A stretch of 21,719 nt of DNA from NCBI GenBank assembly GCA_964609795.1, contig CAZSTC010000040.1, forward strand, positions 1 to 21,719, given 5' to 3'. The notes under the pieces were generated by a model. It was not told where the DNA came from and made no database searches. It saw only the letters and a program-made list of their open reading frames with translations. The stretch's first letter is position 1; every line of letters starts with the position of its first letter. Both the position numbers and the translations under genes were made by a program. Shown here in pieces: positions 14,494 through 21,719 of this stretch. The DNA comes from UBA1412 sp964609795 (GTDB taxonomy: Bacteria; Verrucomicrobiota; Verrucomicrobiia; Limisphaerales; UBA1412).

Positions 14494-16965
14494 ATGGCAT
14501 CGAATTCTAATTCCAAGGCGAAGAAAAGTTCTACTTTAAAACCAACCACGGCCAAGAAAGCGTCTGTGGCGGCTCGTTCAAAACTCCATAAAGAGGAACT
14601 GAAGGAGCAAAAGGCTTCATCCAAAAAACCCATTGCAAAGGAGAAGGTTATAGAAACAAAGAAGAAGGCTTCACCGGTCTCGGCAGGTAAGGTCTCAAAG
14701 AAAGCGGCTCCCCCGGTAAAAGCGCCGGCAGCCAAGCCCGAATCTCAGAAAGCTACTTCATCAATCAAGGGAAAAGCATCCGCTGCCGCTCCCAAAACCA
14801 ATACTTCTCCGGCCAAGGCTCCCGCAGGTAAAACTCAAACCGCGGCCAAAACTTCTCAAAAAGAGACGGCCTCCAAGGCGGCTCCGGCTGCCGTAAAGAA
14901 GGAAAAAGAGAAAACCCCTGCAAAAACCAGTAAGGCCAGTAAGGAGCTCAGCGCTCCTGCAGCGGCTCCGGTCGAGCCCAAATCCGCATCCAGGAAGAAA
15001 AAGGAAGTTGCGGAAGCACCCGCTCAAAAACCGAAAAAAGAGGCGGCTCCTCAAAAAGTGACGGATACCATAGTCACGCCGGCCGTCAAAGAAAAGGCGT
15101 CTAAAAAGAAGCCGGCAGCCGGCACCCCGGCCGAAGGTCAGGCCAAGGCGGCAAAAGAAGCACCCGCAGCCAAGGCATCCGCAGCCAAAACTCCCGCCGT
15201 CGCGCAGGAGAATCCCCAAACTGAAGAGCTGAGCGCGTTCCTGCAGGAAAAAGTTCGCGAGCTGGTCAAGCGCTTCAAGGAGGATGACTTCCTGAGCTAC
15301 AGCGATGTGGAAGAAATTTTACCCGATGCAACCGCTGATGATCTGGACCGCGTCTTCCTGGAGCTGCGCAAGCTGGATATCGAGCTGGAAAAGGACACCG
15401 ATTTAAACGCCAAAGAAGCCGGCGATGATTCTGACGACGATAAAGCCAAGACCGATCAGGATATTCTCGATGACCCGGTGCGAATGTACCTGAAACAGAT
15501 GGGGCAGGTGCCGCTATTGGATCGAGACCAGGAGGTGGAGATCAGTAAGCGGATCGAGATTGCTGAAAATCAGGTCAAGGATATCGTCTATAATATGGGC
15601 TTTGCCGGCAAAGAGCATGTGGCGCTGGCAGAGAAGCTGATTGCCGAGACACCCCGTGAGCGTTTCGACCGCGTGGTCCAGCTTCAGGAGAAACTTCAGG
15701 ATAAAAACACGACCCTGGTAAGCAGGCCAGGCATGGAGCCCGAAGATGAATCCACTTTCGAGCTGGTCCAGGATCAGAAAGCCGAGAGCCGCGACACCTA
15801 TGCTCGGGCACTCAAGCGTCTGATCAAGACGGTGATGGCTCAGGATGAGAAGGTCGAGAAGTGTTACGAGAACATCGCCAATTGTAAGGGCGATGAGGAT
15901 TCCAAGCGCTACGCGAAACTGGAAAAGGAATTTCTGGAAGGGCACGTGAAGCTCAAGAAAATGCTGCCCAAATTCTACTTCAAGCAAAAGGTCATCGAAG
16001 AGATGTCCCAGCTTACCGCCAATATCCACGAAGAGTTCCTCTCCACCCGCCGTGTTCTCAATGAACTCGAGTCCCATAATGATAACTCTTCCAATGTCGA
16101 GGGGCTGATTCGCCAACGCTACAAGAGGCTGGAGGAGCTCGAGAAGCTGGTCCGCATGAAAGAGAGCGTTTTCCTCGAGCGCTTCAAGCTCCTGAGCAAG
16201 TACTCCCGCGAGGCGCATCAGGCCAAGGCGGAAATGATCGAGGCTAACCTGCGCCTGGTCATCTCCATTGCCAAAAAGCATACCAACCGCGGTCTCTCCT
16301 TCCTGGACCTCATTCAGGAGGGAAATATGGGGCTCATGAAAGCGGTAGAAAAATTTGAATATCGCCGCGGCTACAAGTTCAGCACCTATGCGACCTGGTG
16401 GATTCGCCAGGCGATTACCCGCTCCATTGCTGATCAGGCCCGGACGATTCGTATCCCGGTCCACATGATCGAGACTCTCAATAAACTGATGCGGGCGCAG
16501 AAGAAGCTCCTGCAGGATTACGGCAGAGAGCCGAGCCCGGAAGAGATCGCCGAGGAGCTCACGATGGATGTCGATAAGGTCAGAGCGGTACTGAGAATGG
16601 CCCAGCAGCCTATCTCTCTGCAGTCTCCGGTGGGCGATAGCGAAGACACCAATTTCGGCGATTTTCTGGAAGATAAATCGGCAGAAAATCCCTCCGACGT
16701 CACCAGCTACAGCCTCCTCAAGGAGCGTCTGGGCGACGTGCTGACCACGCTGACTGAGCGCGAGCGCAAAGTGCTGGAGCTCCGCTTCGGTCTGGGCGAC
16801 GGTTACTCCCGCACTCTGGAAGAGGTCGGCAAGCGCTTCAAAGTGACCCGCGAGCGCATCCGCCAGATTGAGGCCAAGGCGCTGCGCAAGATGCGGCACC
16901 CAACACGTATCCGCCAGTTGCAAGGCTTCCTGGAAAGCGATGATTTTGAAGCCGAATTAGCATAA
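14494..16965 (+). CDS. rpoD: RNA polymerase primary sigma factor (sigma-70) with long Lys/Ala-rich N-terminus
   Basis: 823 residues from ATG 14494 (AGG about 8 nt and GGAG about 12 nt upstream). An upstream GTG at 14452 is in frame but adds only 14 unrelated residues. Residues 1 to about 240 are almost entirely Lys, Ala, Pro, Ser, Glu and Thr, like a histone H1 tail. Region 1.1 follows (about 245-305, VKRFKEDDFLSYSDVEEILP). Region 1.2 starts at DPVRMYLKQMGQVPLL (327). A long non-conserved region comes next. Region 2 spans AKAEMIEANLRLVISIAKKH (577) to YATWWIRQAITRSIADQ, region 3 GREPSPEEIAEEL, and region 4 LTERERKVLELRFGLG (753) with the helix-turn-helix VTRERIRQIEAKALRKMRH. It directs core polymerase to housekeeping promoters. 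Primary sigma factors are commonly 370-620 residues; the excess here is the tail. Confidence 0.95.
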   Translation: MASNSNSKAKKSSTLKPTTAKKASVAARSKLHKEELKEQKASSKKPIAKEKVIETKKKASPVSAGKVSKKAAPPVKAPAAKPESQKATSSIKGKASAAAPKTNTSPAKAPAGKTQTAAKTSQKETASKAAPAAVKKEKEKTPAKTSKASKELSAPAAAPVEPKSASRKKKEVAEAPAQKPKKEAAPQKVTDTIVTPAVKEKASKKKPAAGTPAEGQAKAAKEAPAAKASAAKTPAVAQENPQTEELSAFLQEKVRELVKRFKEDDFLSYSDVEEILPDATADDLDRVFLELRKLDIELEKDTDLNAKEAGDDSDDDKAKTDQDILDDPVRMYLKQMGQVPLLDRDQEVEISKRIEIAENQVKDIVYNMGFAGKEHVALAEKLIAETPRERFDRVVQLQEKLQDKNTTLVSRPGMEPEDESTFELVQDQKAESRDTYARALKRLIKTVMAQDEKVEKCYENIANCKGDEDSKRYAKLEKEFLEGHVKLKKMLPKFYFKQKVIEEMSQLTANIHEEFLSTRRVLNELESHNDNSSNVEGLIRQRYKRLEELEKLVRMKESVFLERFKLLSKYSREAHQAKAEMIEANLRLVISIAKKHTNRGLSFLDLIQEGNMGLMKAVEKFEYRRGYKFSTYATWWIRQAITRSIADQARTIRIPVHMIETLNKLMRAQKKLLQDYGREPSPEEIAEELTMDVDKVRAVLRMAQQPISLQSPVGDSEDTNFGDFLEDKSAENPSDVTSYSLLKERLGDVLTTLTERERKVLELRFGLGDGYSRTLEEVGKRFKVTRERIRQIEAKALRKMRHPTRIRQLQGFLESDDFEAELA

Positions 16966-16984
16966 GTAACTCTGAATCGCTTTT

Positions 16985-17021
16985 AAAAAGGCACGGGTAA
17001 TTGAACGCCCGTGCCTTTTTT
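16985..17021 (+). terminator. Intrinsic terminator of rpoD
   Basis: A perfect 13-bp stem (16985-16997 with 17008-17020, core GGCACGGG/CCCGTGCC) closes a 10-nt loop and ends in a run of six T. It begins 20 bp after the rpoD stop. The A-run on the other side would let it work in both directions. Confidence 0.95.
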
Positions 17022-17113
17022 ATTTCCTCTTCCATCTCCCGGAAACGGAGGCGATCCGTCAGCCGGGTAAAAATCTCTCTTTTTCAAGCACTCATTTTTA
17101 TGCTACCTTCTTC

Positions 17114-17122
17114 TGGTACGAT
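17114..17122 (+). promoter_or_regulatory. Possible extended -10 promoter of the CotH-domain gene
   Basis: TGG-TACGAT has the TGn extension plus four of six -10 bases; no clear -35 is present. In the leader a 5-bp stem (CCGGA 17149-17153, TCCGG 17165-17169) is followed a few bases later by six T, an attenuator-like shape. Low confidence. Confidence 0.3.
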
Positions 17123-17182
17123 AATTGCGGTGAATAAAGGAACCGTAGCCGGAGCCTTGAATGTTCCGGATAAGTTTTTTAT

Positions 17183-20100
17183 ATGCGCGTTTTTTTTAAT
17201 ACTTTTTTGATGAAGTGGACTCTTCTATCGATGTTGCTCGCTTCGATCTCGTTTGCCCAGGGCGGTCAGACCCTGAGAATAAATGAGTTTTCGGCTTCCA
17301 ACAAAACCGGCATCACCACCGCGACGGGACAAAAAGAAGACTGGATCGAAATCCGCAACCTGACCGATCAGGATATCAACCTGGCCGGTTGGTATTTGAC
17401 CGACTCGGTCAAGAATCCGACCAAGTTTCAGTTTCCCGCCACGGCCCAGATTCCCATTCGAGCCAACAGCTACTTCCTGCTCTTTGCCAGCGGCTCGGAA
17501 AACCCAATCGTGGGCGGCCAATGGCACGTGAATTTCAGTCTCGGACGGGAAGGCGAATATCTGGCACTGATCCGGCCTGACGGCGTTATTGAGGATGAGT
17601 TCTCCCCGACTTACCCGGAGCAATATACCGACGTTTCCTATGGGGTGGTCGGCAACTATGATGCGGCGACGCCTCCGGAATATGGCTACTTTATGACCCC
17701 GAGCCCGCGCCGTGCCAACGATGAATATGCGATTCCCAACGGCCGGCTCCAGGGCGTCCAATTCAGTCAGGATCGAGGTTTCCACACCAAGGCTTTTTCA
17801 GTAAGCCTGAGTAGCCCCGAAGTCGACACGGCTATCTATTACACTCTGGATGGCTCCACACCTACCCAGAGCTCCTCGCCTTACACTCAGCCGATTTCTG
17901 TTTATAAAACCACCGTACTGCGGGCCGTTGCCTTCAAAGATAACTATCTCCCTTCCCAGGTCGAAAGCCGTACCTGGATTTTCATTGATGACGTTATTAA
18001 ACAGAGCACGATGCGCCGTACCATCGTCAATGACAGCCTCTATCGGCAGCGCATCATTGACGGCCTCAAGGATATCCCGACGCTTTCTCTGGTGACAGAT
18101 TCCTCCAATCTCTACGGTTCCTCCGGCATTTTCGATAATTACTCTCAGTCCGGAGAGGACTGGGAGCGGCCCGTCTCGGTGGAACTGATCGACCCCAAAG
18201 GCGGAGAGGAATTTGACATCTATGCGGGACTGCGAATCCGCGGAGCCGTCGGACGCTCGGCCCCCAAGAAATCGCTACGCCTGCTCTTCGGTACGAGTTA
18301 CGAGGGCAACCTCCTTTTCCCGCTTTTCGGGGATGAGGGAGCGCCCGAATTCAGCAAGGTAGACCTCCGGGCTGAGCAGAATAACTCCTGGTCCTCCAAT
18401 GTGGATGCACCCTGGCAGAATACCTTTGCCCGGGAAGTCTTTTCGCGGGATACCCAGCGCGATATGGGCGAGATGTACACCCGCAGCCGCTACTATCATC
18501 TCTATATCAACGGAACCTACTGGGGACTTTACCAGAGCCAGGAGCGTGGCGAGGCCGATTTCGCCGCTTCCTACGGCGGCGGCCAATCCGATGATTGGGA
18601 TGCCTTGAAAACCTCCAGTGCGCGTGTGATCGAAGTCAAAGACGGAACGCCGGATGCCTACATGCAATTCTACGAATACGCGCGCAACGGCTTCTCCGGA
18701 GAATTTGAGGGGAATTACTGGAAGGTACTCGGTCTCAAAGCCGATGGCAGCCGCGACCCGGCCAGCCCGGTTCTTCTGGATCAGGAAAATCTCATTCACT
18801 ATATCCTGACCACGCTTTACACGGCCGATGCCGATAGCCCCCTTTCCTGGATTAACGTGGTCAATAACGTCAACGCCGTCTATAACCGCGCTAACCCGGC
18901 AGGGTTCCAATGGCTCAAGCACGATGCGGAGCTCTCTCTGGGAGCTTTCCTCGGGATTGAGGATTCGATCGAATACTTCAAGAACTCCACTTACTGGAGC
19001 CGTTGGAGCGATTTCAACCCGATGGACCTTCATCGCAAGTTGATGCAGCATCCCGAGTACTATCAGAAATTTATCGACCTGGCCAACAAGGAGTATCAGG
19101 AAGGCGGTGCTCTCTCCTATGAAAACTCGCTGGAGCGCTGGAACGCAAGAGTAGAGACCATTGAGCAGCCGGTCGTGGCTGAATCGGCCCGCTGGGGCAA
19201 TCAATGGGGAGGCCGCTACACGTATGAAACCTGGAAATCGGCCTGCCATCTGGTGACCGATGCGTTCCTGGTCGGCCGCGAATATGAGATGTTCCCCATC
19301 CTGCGCAAACATGGCTGGTATCCGGCTCTGGAGGCTCCCGGGCTGAGTCTGGAGAATGAGGGTGAGGCCTCTATTGTGAAAATCAGGACGGCAGATGCGC
19401 CCGTTTATTTTACGCTTGATGGCAGCGACCCGCGCTTACCGGGAGGCTCTCTTAACCCGGAGGCTCTGGAGCTCCTGCCCGTTTCCAATTCCCCTGAGCT
19501 TATTGACGAAGTCGTGGTACCGGCCCAATCTTTCTGGAGATGCTACGAAGGCGAAGAGGCCCCGCCGGATCAGAGGAATCACTCCACGGTCAACTGGAAC
19601 CACCGTCTCTACAATGACTATGGCTGGAGCATAAAACGGCCGGCCAATGGCTTCTCCGCCACGCAGGCCTATCTGCGCAAATCTTTCGTCCTGGATCATC
19701 TGGCCGATATCAGCTCAGCCGCCCTAAATATCGTCAAAGGCTCCGGAACGGTCTACCTCAACGGGAGCGTCATTAAGCCGGGCAGCTTCAAAACCTCGTT
19801 CTTGCGCCAGGGGAGAAATCTCCTCACCGTCTCCGCAGCCGGCACTTCCAGCTTTGATCTCTCCATCACGCTCAGTCGGGATTCGGCCCATTGGACCGAG
19901 GCCTCCATCCCGGTAACGGGTGAAAACACCTGGGTTAAAGCACGCGCCCTGAGCAATGGCGTCTGGAGCGCCTTGAGTGAATATGACGGACGCGATCTGG
20001 ACCACCCGGCCGATAGCCTCCTGAAGGTCAGCGAAATGATGTACTCGGCTGATCTCTCAGAAGAGGAATCGCTTCTGGGCTATACCAGCGATGATTTCGC

Positions 20101-21719
20101 ATGGATTGAGCTCCGGAACACCTCCGAGCACTGGATGAACCTCGAAGGCGCCGCCTTTACTGAAGGAATCGAATACACCTTCCCGGAGGTACTGCTGGCT
20201 CCGGGAGCATACCTGGTCCTCTGCAAAAATTCGGCCGCTTTCGCAACACGCTATGATACCCGCCAGATGCTGCTCCTGGACGGCTACAAGAGCAATCTTT
20301 CCCGAAAAGGGGAAAGGATTACCCTGAGTGCTGCGGATGGCTCGCCCATTCTCTCTTATACCTATTCCAACAGTTGGTACCCTCAGACCGATGGGGAGGG
20401 CTACAGCCTGGTCACCGTTGACCTGGCCGCAGAAGAACCGCTCTGGAGCACAGCCGAAAACTGGGAGCCCAGCCGGGAACCTCGAGGCACTCCAGGCACC
20501 GGCAAAGAGGGTCACGTCGACCCGCCGCCCACCTACCCGCCAGTCATCGTGAAGGAACCCTCTCATCAAAGTGTCCTCCTGGAGGGCTCGGTCTCTTTCA
20601 GCGTCTCGGCCACAGGAACCGCTCCTCTGGAATATCAGTGGTTCAAGGATGGCTCGCCCATCGAAGGAGCGGCCTCACCCAGCCTTGTGATCCCCTCGGC
20701 CAGCCTCAGTGATGCCGGAATCTATACGGTCCAGATCACCAACGCCAAAGGCACCCAGACGAGTCAGGGAGCACAGCTCACGGTCAAGGAAAAGGGCTCC
20801 TACGTCGATGCCATTCTCTATCACCGCTACAGTTTTCACCCGGTCTATGAAGGGGATAAACCCATTGCCAGAGACTCGGTCGGCCTGGCTGACGGGACTC
20901 TCTTCGGCACGGCCACAATTACCAATTCCTATCTCTCGCTCGATGGCCAGGGCGATACCCGCTCCTTGACAAACGGCAGTTTCCTGGCTCTACCGCCCAA
21001 TCTCATCTCCACTTTCCCCTCTTTCACGGTGGAGATGTGGGCCCGGGCCACGGATGATAAAGGGTCCTGGATGCGGCTTTTCGATTTCGGCAATTGTGAA
21101 ATCCGCAATGATGGAACTATCGGTAGCGGCCTCAACTACACCATGACCACCTGGAAGGCCGGGAACAATCTCTGCAACGGCGTTCGACTGAATGGAGTCG
21201 AAAATCAGATTTACGCCCCGGCGCTGCCGATTGGCGACGGCGTTTTCCGCCATATCGTCTACGTTTATGATCATAAGACCCAGACGGGCACTCTCTACAC
21301 CGGCGGGGTTTGGAGCGGAGCCGGCATTCAACAATTCAACCCGACTCAGTTTGGCGATTCGCCCAACATGTGGATAGGCAAATCCCAGTTCGGCGGCGAC
21401 CCCTATTTTGCCGGAGATTTCGATGAGCTTCGCATCTATAGCGGCGCACTCTCGGCGGATGAGGTTCTGCTGAATTACACGCTGGGTCCGGATGAGCTTC
21501 CCGCTCCTCCGCAGGCGCCGGGAATCACCCTCCAACCTCAAGATGTGAAAGTACCTGTGTTTGGATCTTTTACGCTCAGTGCCGAGGCCAGCGGCTCAGA
21601 GCCTCTCTCCTGGCAGTGGTATAAAGAGGGTAACGCTATTGAAGGGGCCGCAAGCCCGACTTATACGGTGGAACGGGCGAAGATTTCTGACGCGGGTGAT
21701 TACCACGTGGAAGTTTCAA
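17183..21719 (+). CDS. Giant exported multidomain protein with CotH kinase-like, LTD, Ig and LamG modules (3' end missing)
   Basis: The frame is open for 1512 codons and runs off the window. The start is ATG 17183 or, equally likely, ATG 17210 (MKWTLLSMLLASISFAQ, a compact signal peptide); neither has a ribosome site. Modules in order: lamin-tail domain (about 32-170, LRINEFSASN, EDWIEIRNL, LAGWYLTD); CHB_HEX_C-like strand pair (203-245, IYYTLDGSTPT); CotH (about 298-715, IPTLSLVTD, YHLYINGTYWGLYQSQER, HDAELSLGAF); second CHB_HEX_C-like (about 740, VYFTLDGSDPR); a beta-sandwich segment (about 829-910); second lamin-tail domain (about 948-1090, FAWIELRN, LAPGAYLVL); Ig-like (1120-1203); LamG (about 1210-1435, FTVEMWARA, FAGDFDELRIYSGALS); second Ig-like to the edge. 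CotH domains are protein-kinase-like; function in such surface proteins is unknown. It follows the rpoD terminator, so it has its own promoter. Confidence 0.9.
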   Translation, partial: MRVFFNTFLMKWTLLSMLLASISFAQGGQTLRINEFSASNKTGITTATGQKEDWIEIRNLTDQDINLAGWYLTDSVKNPTKFQFPATAQIPIRANSYFLLFASGSENPIVGGQWHVNFSLGREGEYLALIRPDGVIEDEFSPTYPEQYTDVSYGVVGNYDAATPPEYGYFMTPSPRRANDEYAIPNGRLQGVQFSQDRGFHTKAFSVSLSSPEVDTAIYYTLDGSTPTQSSSPYTQPISVYKTTVLRAVAFKDNYLPSQVESRTWIFIDDVIKQSTMRRTIVNDSLYRQRIIDGLKDIPTLSLVTDSSNLYGSSGIFDNYSQSGEDWERPVSVELIDPKGGEEFDIYAGLRIRGAVGRSAPKKSLRLLFGTSYEGNLLFPLFGDEGAPEFSKVDLRAEQNNSWSSNVDAPWQNTFAREVFSRDTQRDMGEMYTRSRYYHLYINGTYWGLYQSQERGEADFAASYGGGQSDDWDALKTSSARVIEVKDGTPDAYMQFYEYARNGFSGEFEGNYWKVLGLKADGSRDPASPVLLDQENLIHYILTTLYTADADSPLSWINVVNNVNAVYNRANPAGFQWLKHDAELSLGAFLGIEDSIEYFKNSTYWSRWSDFNPMDLHRKLMQHPEYYQKFIDLANKEYQEGGALSYENSLERWNARVETIEQPVVAESARWGNQWGGRYTYETWKSACHLVTDAFLVGREYEMFPILRKHGWYPALEAPGLSLENEGEASIVKIRTADAPVYFTLDGSDPRLPGGSLNPEALELLPVSNSPELIDEVVVPAQSFWRCYEGEEAPPDQRNHSTVNWNHRLYNDYGWSIKRPANGFSATQAYLRKSFVLDHLADISSAALNIVKGSGTVYLNGSVIKPGSFKTSFLRQGRNLLTVSAAGTSSFDLSITLSRDSAHWTEASIPVTGENTWVKARALSNGVWSALSEYDGRDLDHPADSLLKVSEMMYSADLSEEESLLGYTSDDFAWIELRNTSEHWMNLEGAAFTEGIEYTFPEVLLAPGAYLVLCKNSAAFATRYDTRQMLLLDGYKSNLSRKGERITLSAADGSPILSYTYSNSWYPQTDGEGYSLVTVDLAAEEPLWSTAENWEPSREPRGTPGTGKEGHVDPPPTYPPVIVKEPSHQSVLLEGSVSFSVSATGTAPLEYQWFKDGSPIEGAASPSLVIPSASLSDAGIYTVQITNAKGTQTSQGAQLTVKEKGSYVDAILYHRYSFHPVYEGDKPIARDSVGLADGTLFGTATITNSYLSLDGQGDTRSLTNGSFLALPPNLISTFPSFTVEMWARATDDKGSWMRLFDFGNCEIRNDGTIGSGLNYTMTTWKAGNNLCNGVRLNGVENQIYAPALPIGDGVFRHIVYVYDHKTQTGTLYTGGVWSGAGIQQFNPTQFGDSPNMWIGKSQFGGDPYFAGDFDELRIYSGALSADEVLLNYTLGPDELPAPPQAPGITLQPQDVKVPVFGSFTLSAEASGSEPLSWQWYKEGNAIEGAASPTYTVERAKISDAGDYHVEVS

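Noticed and set aside
15514..16923. A 469-codon open frame on the minus strand opposite rpoD.
   Set aside because: It lies entirely antisense to clear sigma-70 domains, has no recognisable motifs and is a by-product of codon bias. The same applies to the long minus-strand frames at 3675-4943, 4995-5681, 2455-3099 and 18275-19312, and to 9485-10078 on the plus strand opposite trpB.
17001..17210. Small plus-strand frame between rpoD and the CotH-domain gene.
   Set aside because: It starts inside the terminator loop, spans the promoter region and has no ribosome site or recognisable sequence.

Overview
The window looks like a chromosomal piece of a PVC-type bacterium, most likely Verrucomicrobiota, Lentisphaerota or a close relative. 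The evidence is protein style, not a marker gene. The primary sigma factor has a very long Lys/Ala/Pro-rich N-terminus. There are large exported proteins built from lamin-tail, CotH, laminin-G and Ig modules. A GH106-like glycosidase sits beside a protein carrying a DUF1080 (3-keto-disaccharide hydrolase) fold. Base composition is moderate, by eye in the mid-50s % G+C in most genes. I see no rRNA, tRNA, CRISPR array, integrase, transposase or phage gene.

Left part (1-6014). The window opens with the 5' end of an exported protein on the minus strand. Next is a minus-strand SMR/Gdx-type efflux gene. Divergent from it is a tightly packed plus-strand pair of exported proteins. The first is a three-part fusion (nucleoside-hydrolase-like, DUF1080, PHP-like). 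The second is a GH106-like glycosidase with a concanavalin-like module spliced into it. They look like a small sugar or glycoside scavenging operon.

Middle (6015-12530) is a dense set of housekeeping and repair genes. On the plus strand are a stand-alone CoaB-type protein, a MarC-family membrane protein and an MnmA-type tRNA thiouridylase with a CxxC plus a third Cys. RecO converges on MnmA. On the minus strand, ogt, a GNAT acetyltransferase and an orphan trpB follow one another, with a good sigma-70 promoter just in front of trpB. Divergent from ogt is an AlkD-family protein, so two alkylation-repair functions share one 105-bp intergenic region.

Right part (12531-21719) holds a membrane-anchored protein of unknown function, then rpoD closed by a textbook intrinsic terminator. 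The last 4.5 kb is the 5' part of a giant exported protein (LTD, CHB_HEX_C-like, CotH, CHB_HEX_C-like, LTD, Ig, LamG, Ig...) that runs off the window.

The points most worth a second look are: the three-domain fusion; the apparently permuted LamG-like insert in the glycosidase; the three-cysteine MnmA variant; the histone-H1-like tail on RpoD; the structured trpB leader with a Trp-codon cluster; and a 68-nt inverted-repeat structure behind trpB. I did not find a clear new multi-gene defence or mobile system.
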